DNA from: Candidatus Peribacteraceae bacterium
GTDB taxonomy: Bacteria; Patescibacteriota; Gracilibacteria; Peribacterales; Peribacteraceae
NCBI GenBank assembly: GCA_018061945.1
Contig: JAGOTD010000004.1
Span: 54,185-118,184 of the forward strand
DNA length: 64,000 bases
Reading direction: 5' to 3'
Below, piece by piece: positions 10,021-16,768 of the stretch; positions within the stretch are counted from its first letter, which is position 1, and every line of letters starts with the position of its first letter. The notes beneath the pieces are model-generated. The model made no database searches. It saw only the letters and a list, made by a program, of their open reading frames with translations, and was not told the DNA's origin. Position numbers and translations under genes: made by a program.

Positions 10021-11286
10021 CTAACCCTGCTTGCGCCTTTTCATCGTCCTATTCCCGGCAAATGCGCCGGAGATGGCAATGAGACTCAAGAGGCCGACAC
10101 CGCTATTTGGTAGATCGATAATTTTGGAGACACCCGTCGATTCGTTTCCTGCGCTGTCGCGCGCCGTTACTTTGACACCGAACACACCTGGTTCGACATT
10201 GCTGAACATGACATTCGTCCTGCCAACCGGATCGCCGGGCACAAAGTTAATGCCGTCGGTTGTGGTGTAAATATTGTAATCGGCAAGATCGCGTGCGGAG
10301 TTGATGCTGCCGACCCAGAATGCGCCGACATCGTAGGTGCCGTCACTGCGGATTTTAGGCGTGAGGCCCAAATTGCGTGGATCTTCCGGTGCAATAAGAT
10401 CGGCTGGTAGGGCTGGGTTGGATGATTGCTGAGTACCTGGATTTGGAATGTAGGGAATGCTCGACTGTGTACCTGTCAGGTTTTTGTACCCAAAGAATGT
10501 AACCTGTGGCAGTGGCTCTGCCAGTTTAGAGTTATCAGCGCCGGTGACTGTCTGGAGTAACCCGAGCACATACACTTTTTCACCTACCTGCGCTGCGGTA
10601 TCAAGCAGCAACATGGAACTACCGGAGAGGGCAACGCTCTTGATAGTCAGCTGCGATCCGCTGCTATCGACAATAACAAACTGATTGGGAAAGAGTGCCT
10701 GATTTGCATTGAGTGCCTTGGAAAACTCGAGCAATACGCCGGTCTGGCTGTAGCCACGGACACGCATGAGTGCGAGTGGCTCGACAGAAGATGAAACAGA
10801 CGAGATGGTAGGAACAGAAGAAGGAGCAAAGACATCGAATGGCGAGAGGCCAGAGCGCGAGGAGCTCATAGATGTCTGCACCGACGAAGCGATAGACGAA
10901 GATTGTGTAGCTGTTGGCATTTGCGCCGAAGCCTCGGCTTCGAAGCTGTCGCTCTCGATTCCCGCTTTATTGACTGCCATCACCGATACGAAGACTTTAT
11001 TGCCCTTATAAGGAGCGACTTCAAACGTAAAGTTTGTATCGGCTGCTTTGGTACGCTCAAAATCATCGTAGTTTCCTTGGTTTCCCAGGATCGATGCGCG
11101 ACTGTAGTACACGTTATAATGATCGATATCCGTGTCCGTTACCGCTTGCCACGTGACTGTCAGTTTATCCCCAGAATAAGCGGCAGAAACGTTCTGCACA
11201 CTCGATGGAACTGCGGCAGCAACAGCGGTTGCGACCGATACGCAGGACACGAGAAGGGCGATGAAGGATGTTTGTTTTATGTTCAT
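10021..11286 (-). CDS. Secreted two-FN3-domain protein with LPxTG-like sorting signal
   Basis: The 421-aa protein has a signal peptide (residues 1-24). A fibronectin type III domain spans about 25-125 (VPSSVQNVSAAYSGDKLTVTWQ). A Ser-rich linker follows, then a middle Ig-like region (about 175-270), and a second FN3-like domain about 295-390 (PEDPRNLGL onward). The C-terminus reads LPNSG, a hydrophobic segment, and a basic tail (MKRRKQG). This is the layout of a sortase cell-wall sorting signal with Ser in place of Thr. A surface-attached adhesion or structural role is inferred. The promoter is clear: TTGTAA and TATAAT 17 bp apart, ending 8 bp before the ATG. Confidence 0.8.
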   Translation of the reverse strand: MNIKQTSFIALLVSCVSVATAVAAAVPSSVQNVSAAYSGDKLTVTWQAVTDTDIDHYNVYYSRASILGNQGNYDDFERTKAADTNFTFEVAPYKGNKVFVSVMAVNKAGIESDSFEAEASAQMPTATQSSSIASSVQTSMSSSRSGLSPFDVFAPSSVPTISSVSSSVEPLALMRVRGYSQTGVLLEFSKALNANQALFPNQFVIVDSSGSQLTIKSVALSGSSMLLLDTAAQVGEKVYVLGLLQTVTGADNSKLAEPLPQVTFFGYKNLTGTQSSIPYIPNPGTQQSSNPALPADLIAPEDPRNLGLTPKIRSDGTYDVGAFWVGSINSARDLADYNIYTTTDGINFVPGDPVGRTNVMFSNVEPGVFGVKVTARDSAGNESTGVSKIIDLPNSGVGLLSLIAISGAFAGNRTMKRRKQG

Positions 11287-11294
11287 TTCCTAAA

Positions 11295-11323
11295 ATTATA
11301 GCAGATTTTGGGGTTTTTTACAA
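11295..11323 (-). promoter_or_regulatory. Promoter of the FN3 surface protein
   Basis: On the minus strand, -35 TTGTAA (11323-11318), a 17-bp spacer and -10 TATAAT (11300-11295). Only 8 bp separate the -10 from the ATG at 11286, so the transcript would be leaderless or nearly so. Confidence 0.75.
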
Positions 11324-11372
11324 TATGCTGAAAGAGGACAATGTCCTCTTTGCAGCGTTGAGTGATTTATCT

Positions 11373-11834
11373 TTACGCCATTAAAGCCTCAACTTCTTTA
11401 AGCAAACTGTCATTTTTATATCCTTTTGCGAGAACGTTGGCTACATCTAATGCCAATACTAATGCTCTAGACTTTTCCATTTCAGATGCTCCTTTAGCTG
11501 TAGCAATATGAGATTTACACAAGAGCACTAGAAGCTGCCCATGCATTGCATCAATTTGCTCTGGCGGATCTTCTCCTTGCATTTCAAATCCTGCCATTAC
11601 CTCTGCAACGTTCGAGGCATTTCTTGCTATATCTGCGACATTTTCTGTTGGCGCGTTAAGGAATGATGATGCTTCGGTAAGCATTTTAATGTCGGCAGCT
11701 TCAGTTACTCCTTCAAATGCGAGTAAAGCTTGAACGTCGTTTGTTACACTTTCAGTATCAACACGCACGTCAGGTGATTTTCCTTCTGCTTCAGGGCCAA
11801 TGTCTGGAACTTCGTTAGGGGTGTTTGGAGTCAT
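11373..11834 (-). CDS. Hypothetical small acidic protein
   Basis: I recognise no family. The protein is 153 aa, acidic, and predicted mostly helical in its second half (LLVLLCKSHIATAKGASEME, then DVANVLAKGYKNDSLLKEVEALMA), with a Pro/Glu-rich N-terminus and no signal peptide or membrane segment. I chose the second ATG (11834) because a perfect TTGACA/TATAAT promoter places the -10 directly against the first ATG (11840) and exactly 6 bp before the second. It has its own promoter and is not coupled to its neighbours. Base composition is more AT-rich than in adjacent genes. Confidence 0.65.
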   Translation of the reverse strand: MTPNTPNEVPDIGPEAEGKSPDVRVDTESVTNDVQALLAFEGVTEAADIKMLTEASSFLNAPTENVADIARNASNVAEVMAGFEMQGEDPPEQIDAMHGQLLVLLCKSHIATAKGASEMEKSRALVLALDVANVLAKGYKNDSLLKEVEALMA

Positions 11835-11840
11835 ATTCAT

Positions 11841-11869
11841 ATTATACTTATAAATTAAATTGATGTCAA
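11841..11869 (-). promoter_or_regulatory. Consensus promoter giving a leaderless transcript
   Basis: Minus strand: TTGACA (11869-11864), 17-bp spacer, TATAAT (11846-11841). The start codon at 11834 is 6 bp past the -10, so transcription should begin on or next to the ATG. Confidence 0.85.
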
Positions 11870-11875
11870 TATTCT

Positions 11876-13348
11876 TTATCCTCTCACCAACTTATCCAAC
11901 CGCAGCGACCACGCCAAAATCGCCATCAATCCCAGTGCTGCAACGAGCCCAACCAGAATCGAAGGAATAGTGGTGAGAAGCGGGGCAAACAGCCACAGAA
12001 TGATCCCAAGGACGCTCGTGTAGATCAGCAATTTCGACAGGAATTCGCGGGAGAAGCGCATCGGCATAATCTTGAGTGCCTGTGGCAGCAGAAGAATTGC
12101 GAGTACTGCATTTACAATATTGGCGGTTGTGGCTGCGCCGATAAAGCCGAGTTTTGGGATCAGGAAATAGTTGAGCGAGAAAGAGAGGACGACACCGAGA
12201 AGCATGGTTTTGACGAGCGGCTTCCACGCGTGCTTTGTCAGCATGGTGTAGAAACTGAAGAGCACGATGCCGTTTAAGAGCATCGGTCCGCTCATAATCT
12301 TAAGCGCTGTATCCGAACCTGCATGCCACAGGCCTGTTGCTGGATCAATGCCGGATAGATAACTCTCCGTTGTAAGAAGCTGAATGAGCGGGCGCGACCA
12401 GAGGAAGCAGAAGAGAAGAGATGTAGTGCCCAGTAGCAGAATGATGAGAAATGTTTTACCCAGTAGCGACGAGGTATCGGCGCCTTCGTCACTGCGTTTG
12501 CTCAGCAGTGGAAGTGTGGAGTTGAGGAGGAATGTTGGAACGAGATACGTCATTTCGGTGATGCGGCCGGCAAAACCGTAGTAGGCGTTTTGAATGTCGT
12601 AATCTTCTGGGCGCAAAATGGCGATCATCGTTAAGTCAAACTGGCGATAGAGGGCCACACACAGAAACGCGAAACCGTAAGGAATGGAGCCTTTGATGAG
12701 CGTTTTCATCAGCTGCGCATCCCACGTAAAACGCACCGGCATCAGGCGCAGCGAGAAAATGATCGACAGAATCAGCAGGACAAATGCACCAAGTCCGCCG
12801 ATGGCTATAAAGACATTCATGTCTTGGACATTCGTGCTGTTTGAGACTCCCATAATCACAATAAGTCCGATGAGCGTGGCAGTGACAATGCGCTGCGTTA
12901 CTTCCGCAATAAACACGAAATGCATTTTGTAGGTCACCTGAAACACCGTGCGCAGAATGCCCGCAAGCAGCGTGAACAGCGGAACAGACGCCGCAATCGC
13001 GATGGCAATCGGTAGCGGCGTTGCGCGCCACGATGGCGAGCTCCAGGCAAATGCGATGCCAAGTCCGAGCGAGAGAATGCTGATCAGCCCGCGAATCAGG
13101 ATCAATCCGCCAAGCACCTTTGGCTGATCCTTGGCCTTGGCGAGTTCTTTTACCGATACGGCGTAGAGGCCGAAATCCGAAATAATCGCGAAGATTTGCA
13201 GATACGCATACGCAGAGTTGTAGTTACCAGCGAGCTCTTTACTGAGTCCGATCGCAATGAATTTGACCGTAATCACACTCAGCGCAGCCATCACAAACTG
13301 GCTGGCCATTTGCCACAGCGTGGAGCTTGCGATTTGCTTGGTCGACAT
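11876..13348 (-). CDS. Polysaccharide flippase (Wzx/MATE-like membrane protein)
   Basis: The 490-aa protein has about 12-14 hydrophobic segments and begins STKQIASSTLWQMASQFVMA, the usual opening of polysaccharide-biosynthesis flippases (MVF/PST superfamily). Further typical features are ISDFGLYAVSVKELA in the second helix pair and FLIPKLGFIGAATTANIVNA late in the protein. Known members move undecaprenyl-linked sugar units across the cytoplasmic membrane. It may supply the same surface glycan as the sugar transferase at 57079 and the glycosyltransferase at 26253, although they are not adjacent. A -10 box TATACT (13360-13355) ends 6 bp before the ATG, so the message is probably leaderless. Confidence 0.85.
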   Translation of the reverse strand: MSTKQIASSTLWQMASQFVMAALSVITVKFIAIGLSKELAGNYNSAYAYLQIFAIISDFGLYAVSVKELAKAKDQPKVLGGLILIRGLISILSLGLGIAFAWSSPSWRATPLPIAIAIAASVPLFTLLAGILRTVFQVTYKMHFVFIAEVTQRIVTATLIGLIVIMGVSNSTNVQDMNVFIAIGGLGAFVLLILSIIFSLRLMPVRFTWDAQLMKTLIKGSIPYGFAFLCVALYRQFDLTMIAILRPEDYDIQNAYYGFAGRITEMTYLVPTFLLNSTLPLLSKRSDEGADTSSLLGKTFLIILLLGTTSLLFCFLWSRPLIQLLTTESYLSGIDPATGLWHAGSDTALKIMSGPMLLNGIVLFSFYTMLTKHAWKPLVKTMLLGVVLSFSLNYFLIPKLGFIGAATTANIVNAVLAILLLPQALKIMPMRFSREFLSKLLIYTSVLGIILWLFAPLLTTIPSILVGLVAALGLMAILAWSLRLDKLVRG

Positions 13349-13354
13349 GAGGGA

Positions 13355-13360
13355 AGTATA
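13355..13360 (-). promoter_or_regulatory. -10 box of the flippase gene
   Basis: TATACT on the minus strand, 6 bp before the ATG at 13348. No good -35 match. The spacing matches the leaderless pattern seen for several genes in this window. Confidence 0.6.
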
Positions 13361-13367
13361 GCAGGAA

Positions 13368-13440
13368 CGCGAATGACGAATTACGAAGTGCGAATTACGA
13401 GTACAGAATCAGGGATTGGTAGTTGGTCATTGGTCTTTGG
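13368..13440. repeat. Intergenic ACGAATT and TTGGTAGTTGG repeats
   Basis: Degenerate ACGAATT heptamers lie at about 13368-13402. They are followed by TTGGTAGTTGGTCATTGG-like sequence at about 13418-13440. Both belong to repeat families found in other intergenic regions of the window. Confidence 0.7.
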
Positions 13441-13478
13441 AATGTATCTCAGGTCTTCCTTTTACTGCCCTAAGCCCC

Positions 13479-13484
13479 TATACT
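13479..13484 (+). promoter_or_regulatory. -10 box of pyrB
   Basis: TATACT, 8 bp before the pyrB ATG at 13493. The -35 region is weak (TTCCTT at 13456-13461, 17-bp spacing). Confidence 0.55.
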
Positions 13485-13492
13485 CATCCCTG

Positions 13493-14410
13493 ATGCCACT
13501 CCCTTTTAAGCATCTAACGTCAACCAAACAACTCACACGCAGTGATACCGATCAGCTATTGAAGGTATCGGGCGATATGGAAAAAGTTCTCAAAGATGGC
13601 GGGAGCGATTTACTGAAAGGCAAGATTTTAGCTTCGCTTTTTTATGAGCCTTCGACGCGCACGCGTCTTAGTTTCGAAGCAGCGATGATTCGCTTGGGCG
13701 GCAATGTGCTCACTGCTGAAGGGTTGCAATTCAGTTCGCTCTACAAAGGCGAGACGATCGAAGACACCATGCTCATGGTTTCGCAGTACGCCGATATTAT
13801 CGCCATGCGTCACCCGGAAGCGGGCAGCGCCGATCAGGCTGCCGCAGCTGCACTTATTCCGTTTATCAATGCGGGTGATGGTCCGGGTCAGCACCCCACG
13901 CAAGCACTGCTCGATCTCTACACCATTCAAAAAGAACGCGGCACAATTGATGGCATTACGATCGCGATGGTGGGGGATTTGAAATACGGCCGTACGGTTC
14001 ATTCACTTTGTTATTTGCTGGGACTCTATAAGGACATCAAGTTCATCTTCATCGCACCGCCGGAACTCCCGATGCCCGAAAAAGTGACGAGTTATTTGGA
14101 CGAACCAAAATTCACGTACACAACCAAGGAGTCGATTGAGGATGGAGTCGATGCGGATATTATGTACGTCACCCGCGTCCAGAAAGAGCGATTTACAAAT
14201 CAAGATGACTACGAGCGACTCAAGCTTTTGTACATTCTTAGGGCCGATCAACTGAAGGGAAAAAAGGTGACCATCATGCACCCGCTTCCTCGTGTTGGCG
14301 AAATTGCGACCGATGTCGATGCTCTGCCCAATGCTGCTTACTTCCGACAGGCTGCTAACGGCGTACCGATGCGTATGGCGCTACTGGCGATGCTGCTTGG
14401 AAAAGCGTAG
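13493..14410 (+). CDS. pyrB: Aspartate carbamoyltransferase catalytic subunit
   Basis: PyrB joins carbamoyl phosphate and aspartate to form carbamoyl aspartate, the first committed step of UMP synthesis. The 305-aa length from the ATG at 13493 is normal for the family. The frame stays open upstream to 13196 only because it runs through intergenic repeats. Diagnostic motifs are YEPSTRTRLSFE (carbamoyl-phosphate loop), DGPGQHPTQALLD and MHPLPRVGEI near the C-terminus. No regulatory subunit gene (pyrI) is nearby, so feedback control of the E. coli type is not indicated. pyrD and pyrC follow on the same strand but are separated by a transposase gene and a gene on the opposite strand, so this is not a classic operon. 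Confidence 0.95.
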   Translation: MPLPFKHLTSTKQLTRSDTDQLLKVSGDMEKVLKDGGSDLLKGKILASLFYEPSTRTRLSFEAAMIRLGGNVLTAEGLQFSSLYKGETIEDTMLMVSQYADIIAMRHPEAGSADQAAAAALIPFINAGDGPGQHPTQALLDLYTIQKERGTIDGITIAMVGDLKYGRTVHSLCYLLGLYKDIKFIFIAPPELPMPEKVTSYLDEPKFTYTTKESIEDGVDADIMYVTRVQKERFTNQDDYERLKLLYILRADQLKGKKVTIMHPLPRVGEIATDVDALPNAAYFRQAANGVPMRMALLAMLLGKA

Positions 14411-14434
14411 GCGTTCTGTGGCAGCGTAGAACGC
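14411..14434. repeat. Short inverted repeat upstream of the RAYT gene
   Basis: GCGTTCT at 14411-14417 pairs with AGAACGC at 14428-14434 directly after the pyrB stop. It may terminate pyrB or be part of the transposase-associated palindrome set. Confidence 0.6.
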
Positions 14435-14448
14435 TTATATTGGCTTAT

Positions 14449-14468
14449 AGACGCAATATATTGCGTCT
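14449..14468. repeat. 20-bp perfect palindrome upstream of the RAYT gene
   Basis: AGACGCAATATATTGCGTCT is self-complementary over its full length and ends about 40 bp before the transposase start. Confidence 0.7.
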
Positions 14469-14509
14469 TTGCGAAAGTATCTGGATTGATTGATATGGAG
14501 GCATGACAA

Positions 14510-15085
14510 ATGGTCGATCATGCTACTGGCATGACGCTTTTCAAAGGTCGCTATCGTAGCGAGACAACCCGACTGCAATCCCACAATTATGCCGGCCCTG
14601 GTTATTATTTTGTGACCTTGTGTACCAAAAACCGTATGCCGTGGTTTGGAAAAATTGTGAATGGGGAAATGATACAAAATATTCTTGGTCAGGCTGCTGA
14701 TTATTACTGGCGGGCAATCCCTGGTCATTTTCCATTTGTTGAATTGGATGCATTTGTGATTATGCCAGATCACGTTCATGGGATCTTGTATGTCAATGTG
14801 CATGATAAAAATGGGATGATGCCAAACGTTGCCGCAGGGGCATCATTTGGCGCAGGGGCACAAAATTTTGTGCCCCTGCGGCGCAACAATCAATTTGGTC
14901 CCCAATCCAAAAATTTGGCATCCATTATCCGTGGTTTCAAAATCGGTGTGACAAAATATGCCAAAACGTGCGGTGTGCATTCTGTTTGGCAGCCGTTGTA
15001 TCACGACAGCATTATCCGCGATCAGTTGTCATTGCATCGTATCCGACGGTATATACAAAACAACCCTGCCAATTGGCAGGGTTGA
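14510..15085 (+). CDS. REP-associated tyrosine transposase (RAYT, IS200-like Y1 family)
   Basis: The 191-aa protein has the Y1-transposase layout: an N-terminal strand GPGYYFVTLCTKNR, the metal-binding HUH motif in VIMPDHVHGIL, and a C-terminal helix FQ/WQPLYHDSIIRD followed by RIRRYIQNNPANW, which carries the catalytic Tyr. RAYTs are domesticated single-copy relatives of IS200 that act on REP palindromes. Here palindromes lie before, inside and after the gene. A perfect 30-bp one (14851-14880) sits within the coding sequence and encodes GAGAQNFVPLR in frame. The start has a strong Shine-Dalgarno GGAGG (14497-14501), unlike most neighbours, which hints at a separate origin. It lies between pyrB and doxX/pyrD. 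Confidence 0.9.
   Translation: MVDHATGMTLFKGRYRSETTRLQSHNYAGPGYYFVTLCTKNRMPWFGKIVNGEMIQNILGQAADYYWRAIPGHFPFVELDAFVIMPDHVHGILYVNVHDKNGMMPNVAAGASFGAGAQNFVPLRRNNQFGPQSKNLASIIRGFKIGVTKYAKTCGVHSVWQPLYHDSIIRDQLSLHRIRRYIQNNPANWQG
14851..14880. repeat. 30-bp perfect palindrome inside the RAYT gene
   Basis: Fifteen bases from 14851 (CGCAGGGGCACAAAA) are followed by their exact reverse complement. The central GCACAAAATTTTGTGC is shared with the palindrome at 15102-15123. Confidence 0.9.
15061..15084. terminator. 24-bp palindrome overlapping the RAYT stop
   Basis: CAACCCTGCCAA is followed by its exact reverse complement and covers the last codons and all but the final base of the TGA. It may terminate the RAYT message or be a REP-like site recognised by the enzyme. 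Confidence 0.6.
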
Positions 15086-15101
15086 TATCTATATAGATGT
15101 G

Positions 15102-15123
15102 GATGCACAAAATTTTGTGCATC
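15102..15123. repeat. 22-bp palindrome after the RAYT gene
   Basis: GATGCACAAAA followed by its exact reverse complement. It touches the stop of the doxX gene on the other strand and shares a 16-bp core with the palindrome inside the transposase gene. Confidence 0.8.
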
Positions 15124-15539
15124 TATGCATTTTTGGCATTGCGGGCGACCAAGCGTTCGATGGCGATTTTGCCAGGACCGTGCAGCATCAGAAGGATGCA
15201 GCCGGCAAGAAGCAAGCAGTCGAGTTCGTAGCCGCCTGGAGCTGCGTAGCCGATCTGGAATAAGAAAATCTTCAGCCCGATTGCGCCGATCATAACAATC
15301 GACAGACAGAAGGATGCGCTGCGGACGAGGATGCCGAGGATGAGAGCAATGCCTGCAACTGGTTCGGCGATTGCCAAAAATTTCATCAGGAAGAAGAGGG
15401 GAACAGGCATCATTTCCGGTGGCGCTGCCATAGCTACCAACGGGAATTTTTGCATGCCGTGAACGATGAAGCTGCCGGCGATGGCAAAACGTAGCAGTAG
15501 AAAGCCAATATCGGCGTGGCGCGAGAGGACGTGTTTCAT
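15123..15539 (-). CDS. DoxX-family membrane protein
   Basis: The 138-aa protein has four predicted membrane helices. The opening RHADIGFLLLRFAIAGSFIVHGMQKF is typical of DoxX/SURF4-like proteins, as is FLAIAEPVAGIALILGILVR. Known members are small inner-membrane proteins of unclear function, some linked to thiosulfate or quinone metabolism or to oxidative stress. The context (between a transposase and pyrD, opposite strand) gives no functional clue. Its stop abuts a 22-bp palindrome. Confidence 0.8.
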   Translation of the reverse strand: MKHVLSRHADIGFLLLRFAIAGSFIVHGMQKFPLVAMAAPPEMMPVPLFFLMKFLAIAEPVAGIALILGILVRSASFCLSIVMIGAIGLKIFLFQIGYAAPGGYELDCLLLAGCILLMLHGPGKIAIERLVARNAKNA

Positions 15540-15678
15540 AGAAAAGAAAATGAAGAAGTAATTGTGAGTTACTAAACTTTAGCGTAACCGCTTTTGCAAG
15601 AGCAGTCATACTGGTTCGTTTTATTTGTCGAGGATTTTTCATCAGGAGAAATCCTTTCTGCAAGGCAGTGGATTCACG

Positions 15679-15684
15679 TATAGT
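15679..15684 (+). promoter_or_regulatory. -10 box of pyrD
   Basis: TATAGT, 9 bp before the pyrD ATG at 15694, consistent with a leader of 0-3 bases. Confidence 0.5.
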
Positions 15685-15693
15685 AGGTTTTGT

Positions 15694-16617
15694 ATGCTTA
15701 AGACAACTATCGCTGGCATTTCTCTACCATCGTATATTTTTAATGCGTCCGGTCCGTGCGACACAACCTTTGATGAATTGTCAGCCATCGGAGAATCCCA
15801 GTGTGGAGCCATTATGATGAAATCGAGTACGCTCGAACCTCGGGCAGGAAATGAAGAGCCGCGTTACATTCGAGTGCCACTGGGTTCCATCAACAGCATG
15901 GGTTTGCCGAATTTAGGTTACAAGCAATACATTGAATTCGCATCGAAATTGAAAGTCTACAAAAAACCGATTGTTGCGAGCTTGGCAGGTCTTTCGCCCG
16001 ACGAATTTCCGGTCCTGGTAAAAGCATTTCAAGACAGTGAGGTGGATTTGATCGAGGTGAATCTGTCGTGTCCAAACGTGAAAGGCAAGCCGCAGATTGG
16101 CTACGACTTTGCTATGTCGGAGCAAGTTCTTAAAAGCATTATGAATTTGGGATCGAAGCCGATTGGGGTCAAATTACCACCATATTTTGATGCAGTGCAT
16201 TGGGATCAAATGGCAGAGATTCTGCTCAAATTCCCGCTCGCGTTTGCCTGCTGCATCAACTCGGTTGGCAATACGCTCATTATTGACGCAGAAACCGAAC
16301 AACCGATCATCAAGCCCAAAGGCGGTTTTGGCGGATTGGGTGGTGAATACATTAAGCCTGTTGCGCTCGCCAATGTGCGGGCATTCTACGAGCGCTTGCA
16401 GGGAAAGATAGCAGTGATTGGTGTAGGTGGCATTGCAACTGGTACCGATGCGTTTGAGTTTCTGCTGGCCGGAGCGGACGCTGTGCAAGTCGGCACGCAG
16501 TTTGAAAAAGAAGGGCCTGGTTGTTTTGAGCGAATCGGCAAAGAGCTGGAGGAAATATTGAAGCGAAAGGGATATGCAGATATTGCGGCGGCGAAGGGGA
16601 AATTGAAAATTTTATAA
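15694..16617 (+). CDS. pyrD: Dihydroorotate dehydrogenase, class 1A-like
   Basis: PyrD oxidises dihydroorotate to orotate using FMN. The 307-aa length and the motif NLSCPNVKGKPQIGYDF, with the class 1 catalytic Cys, match the soluble fumarate-linked class 1A (Lactococcus PyrDA). Other family motifs are GLPNLGYKQY, GVKLPPYFD, CCINSVGNTL, GGFGGLGGEYIKPVAL and GVGGIATGTDAFEFLLAGADAVQVGT. I chose the ATG at 15694 because homologues begin just there (MLKTTIAGISLP) and a -10 box lies 9 bp upstream; the frame is open to 15625. Class 1A does not need a PyrK subunit, and none is seen. Confidence 0.93.
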   Translation: MLKTTIAGISLPSYIFNASGPCDTTFDELSAIGESQCGAIMMKSSTLEPRAGNEEPRYIRVPLGSINSMGLPNLGYKQYIEFASKLKVYKKPIVASLAGLSPDEFPVLVKAFQDSEVDLIEVNLSCPNVKGKPQIGYDFAMSEQVLKSIMNLGSKPIGVKLPPYFDAVHWDQMAEILLKFPLAFACCINSVGNTLIIDAETEQPIIKPKGGFGGLGGEYIKPVALANVRAFYERLQGKIAVIGVGGIATGTDAFEFLLAGADAVQVGTQFEKEGPGCFERIGKELEEILKRKGYADIAAAKGKLKIL

Positions 16618-16638
16618 ATCGAAATATTTCGATTTATA
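16613..16638. terminator. 26-bp palindrome over the pyrD stop codon
   Basis: TATAAATCGAAAT followed by its exact reverse complement, starting just before the TAA of pyrD. It is AT-rich, so its strength as a terminator is uncertain. Confidence 0.5.
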
Positions 16639-16652
16639 TTGCCATTGCCGTG

Positions 16653-16731
16653 GAGACGCCCTGGCTAGTTCAATAATAAAGATCAAACCATGATTGGCCT
16701 TTTATAAAGATTCAGTCCGGGGCGTCTGTAC
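16653..16731. other. Stem-bounded repeated element, copy 1 (79 bp)
   Basis: Begins GAGACGCCCTGG and ends TCCGGGGCGTCTGTAC; the ends pair to form a stem of about 10 bp. The same element occurs at 23531-23608 and 58499-58574. Here one stem pair is C-G where the other copies have T-A. Located between pyrD and pyrC. Confidence 0.65.
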
Positions 16732-16768
16732 TCAAAAATTTTTATAAATTCTTTCATTTATTTCCGAG

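Noticed and set aside
13196..13492. 99-codon extension of pyrB
   Set aside because: It overlaps the 5' part of the flippase gene on the other strand and runs through intergenic repeats; the PyrB family starts at 13493.
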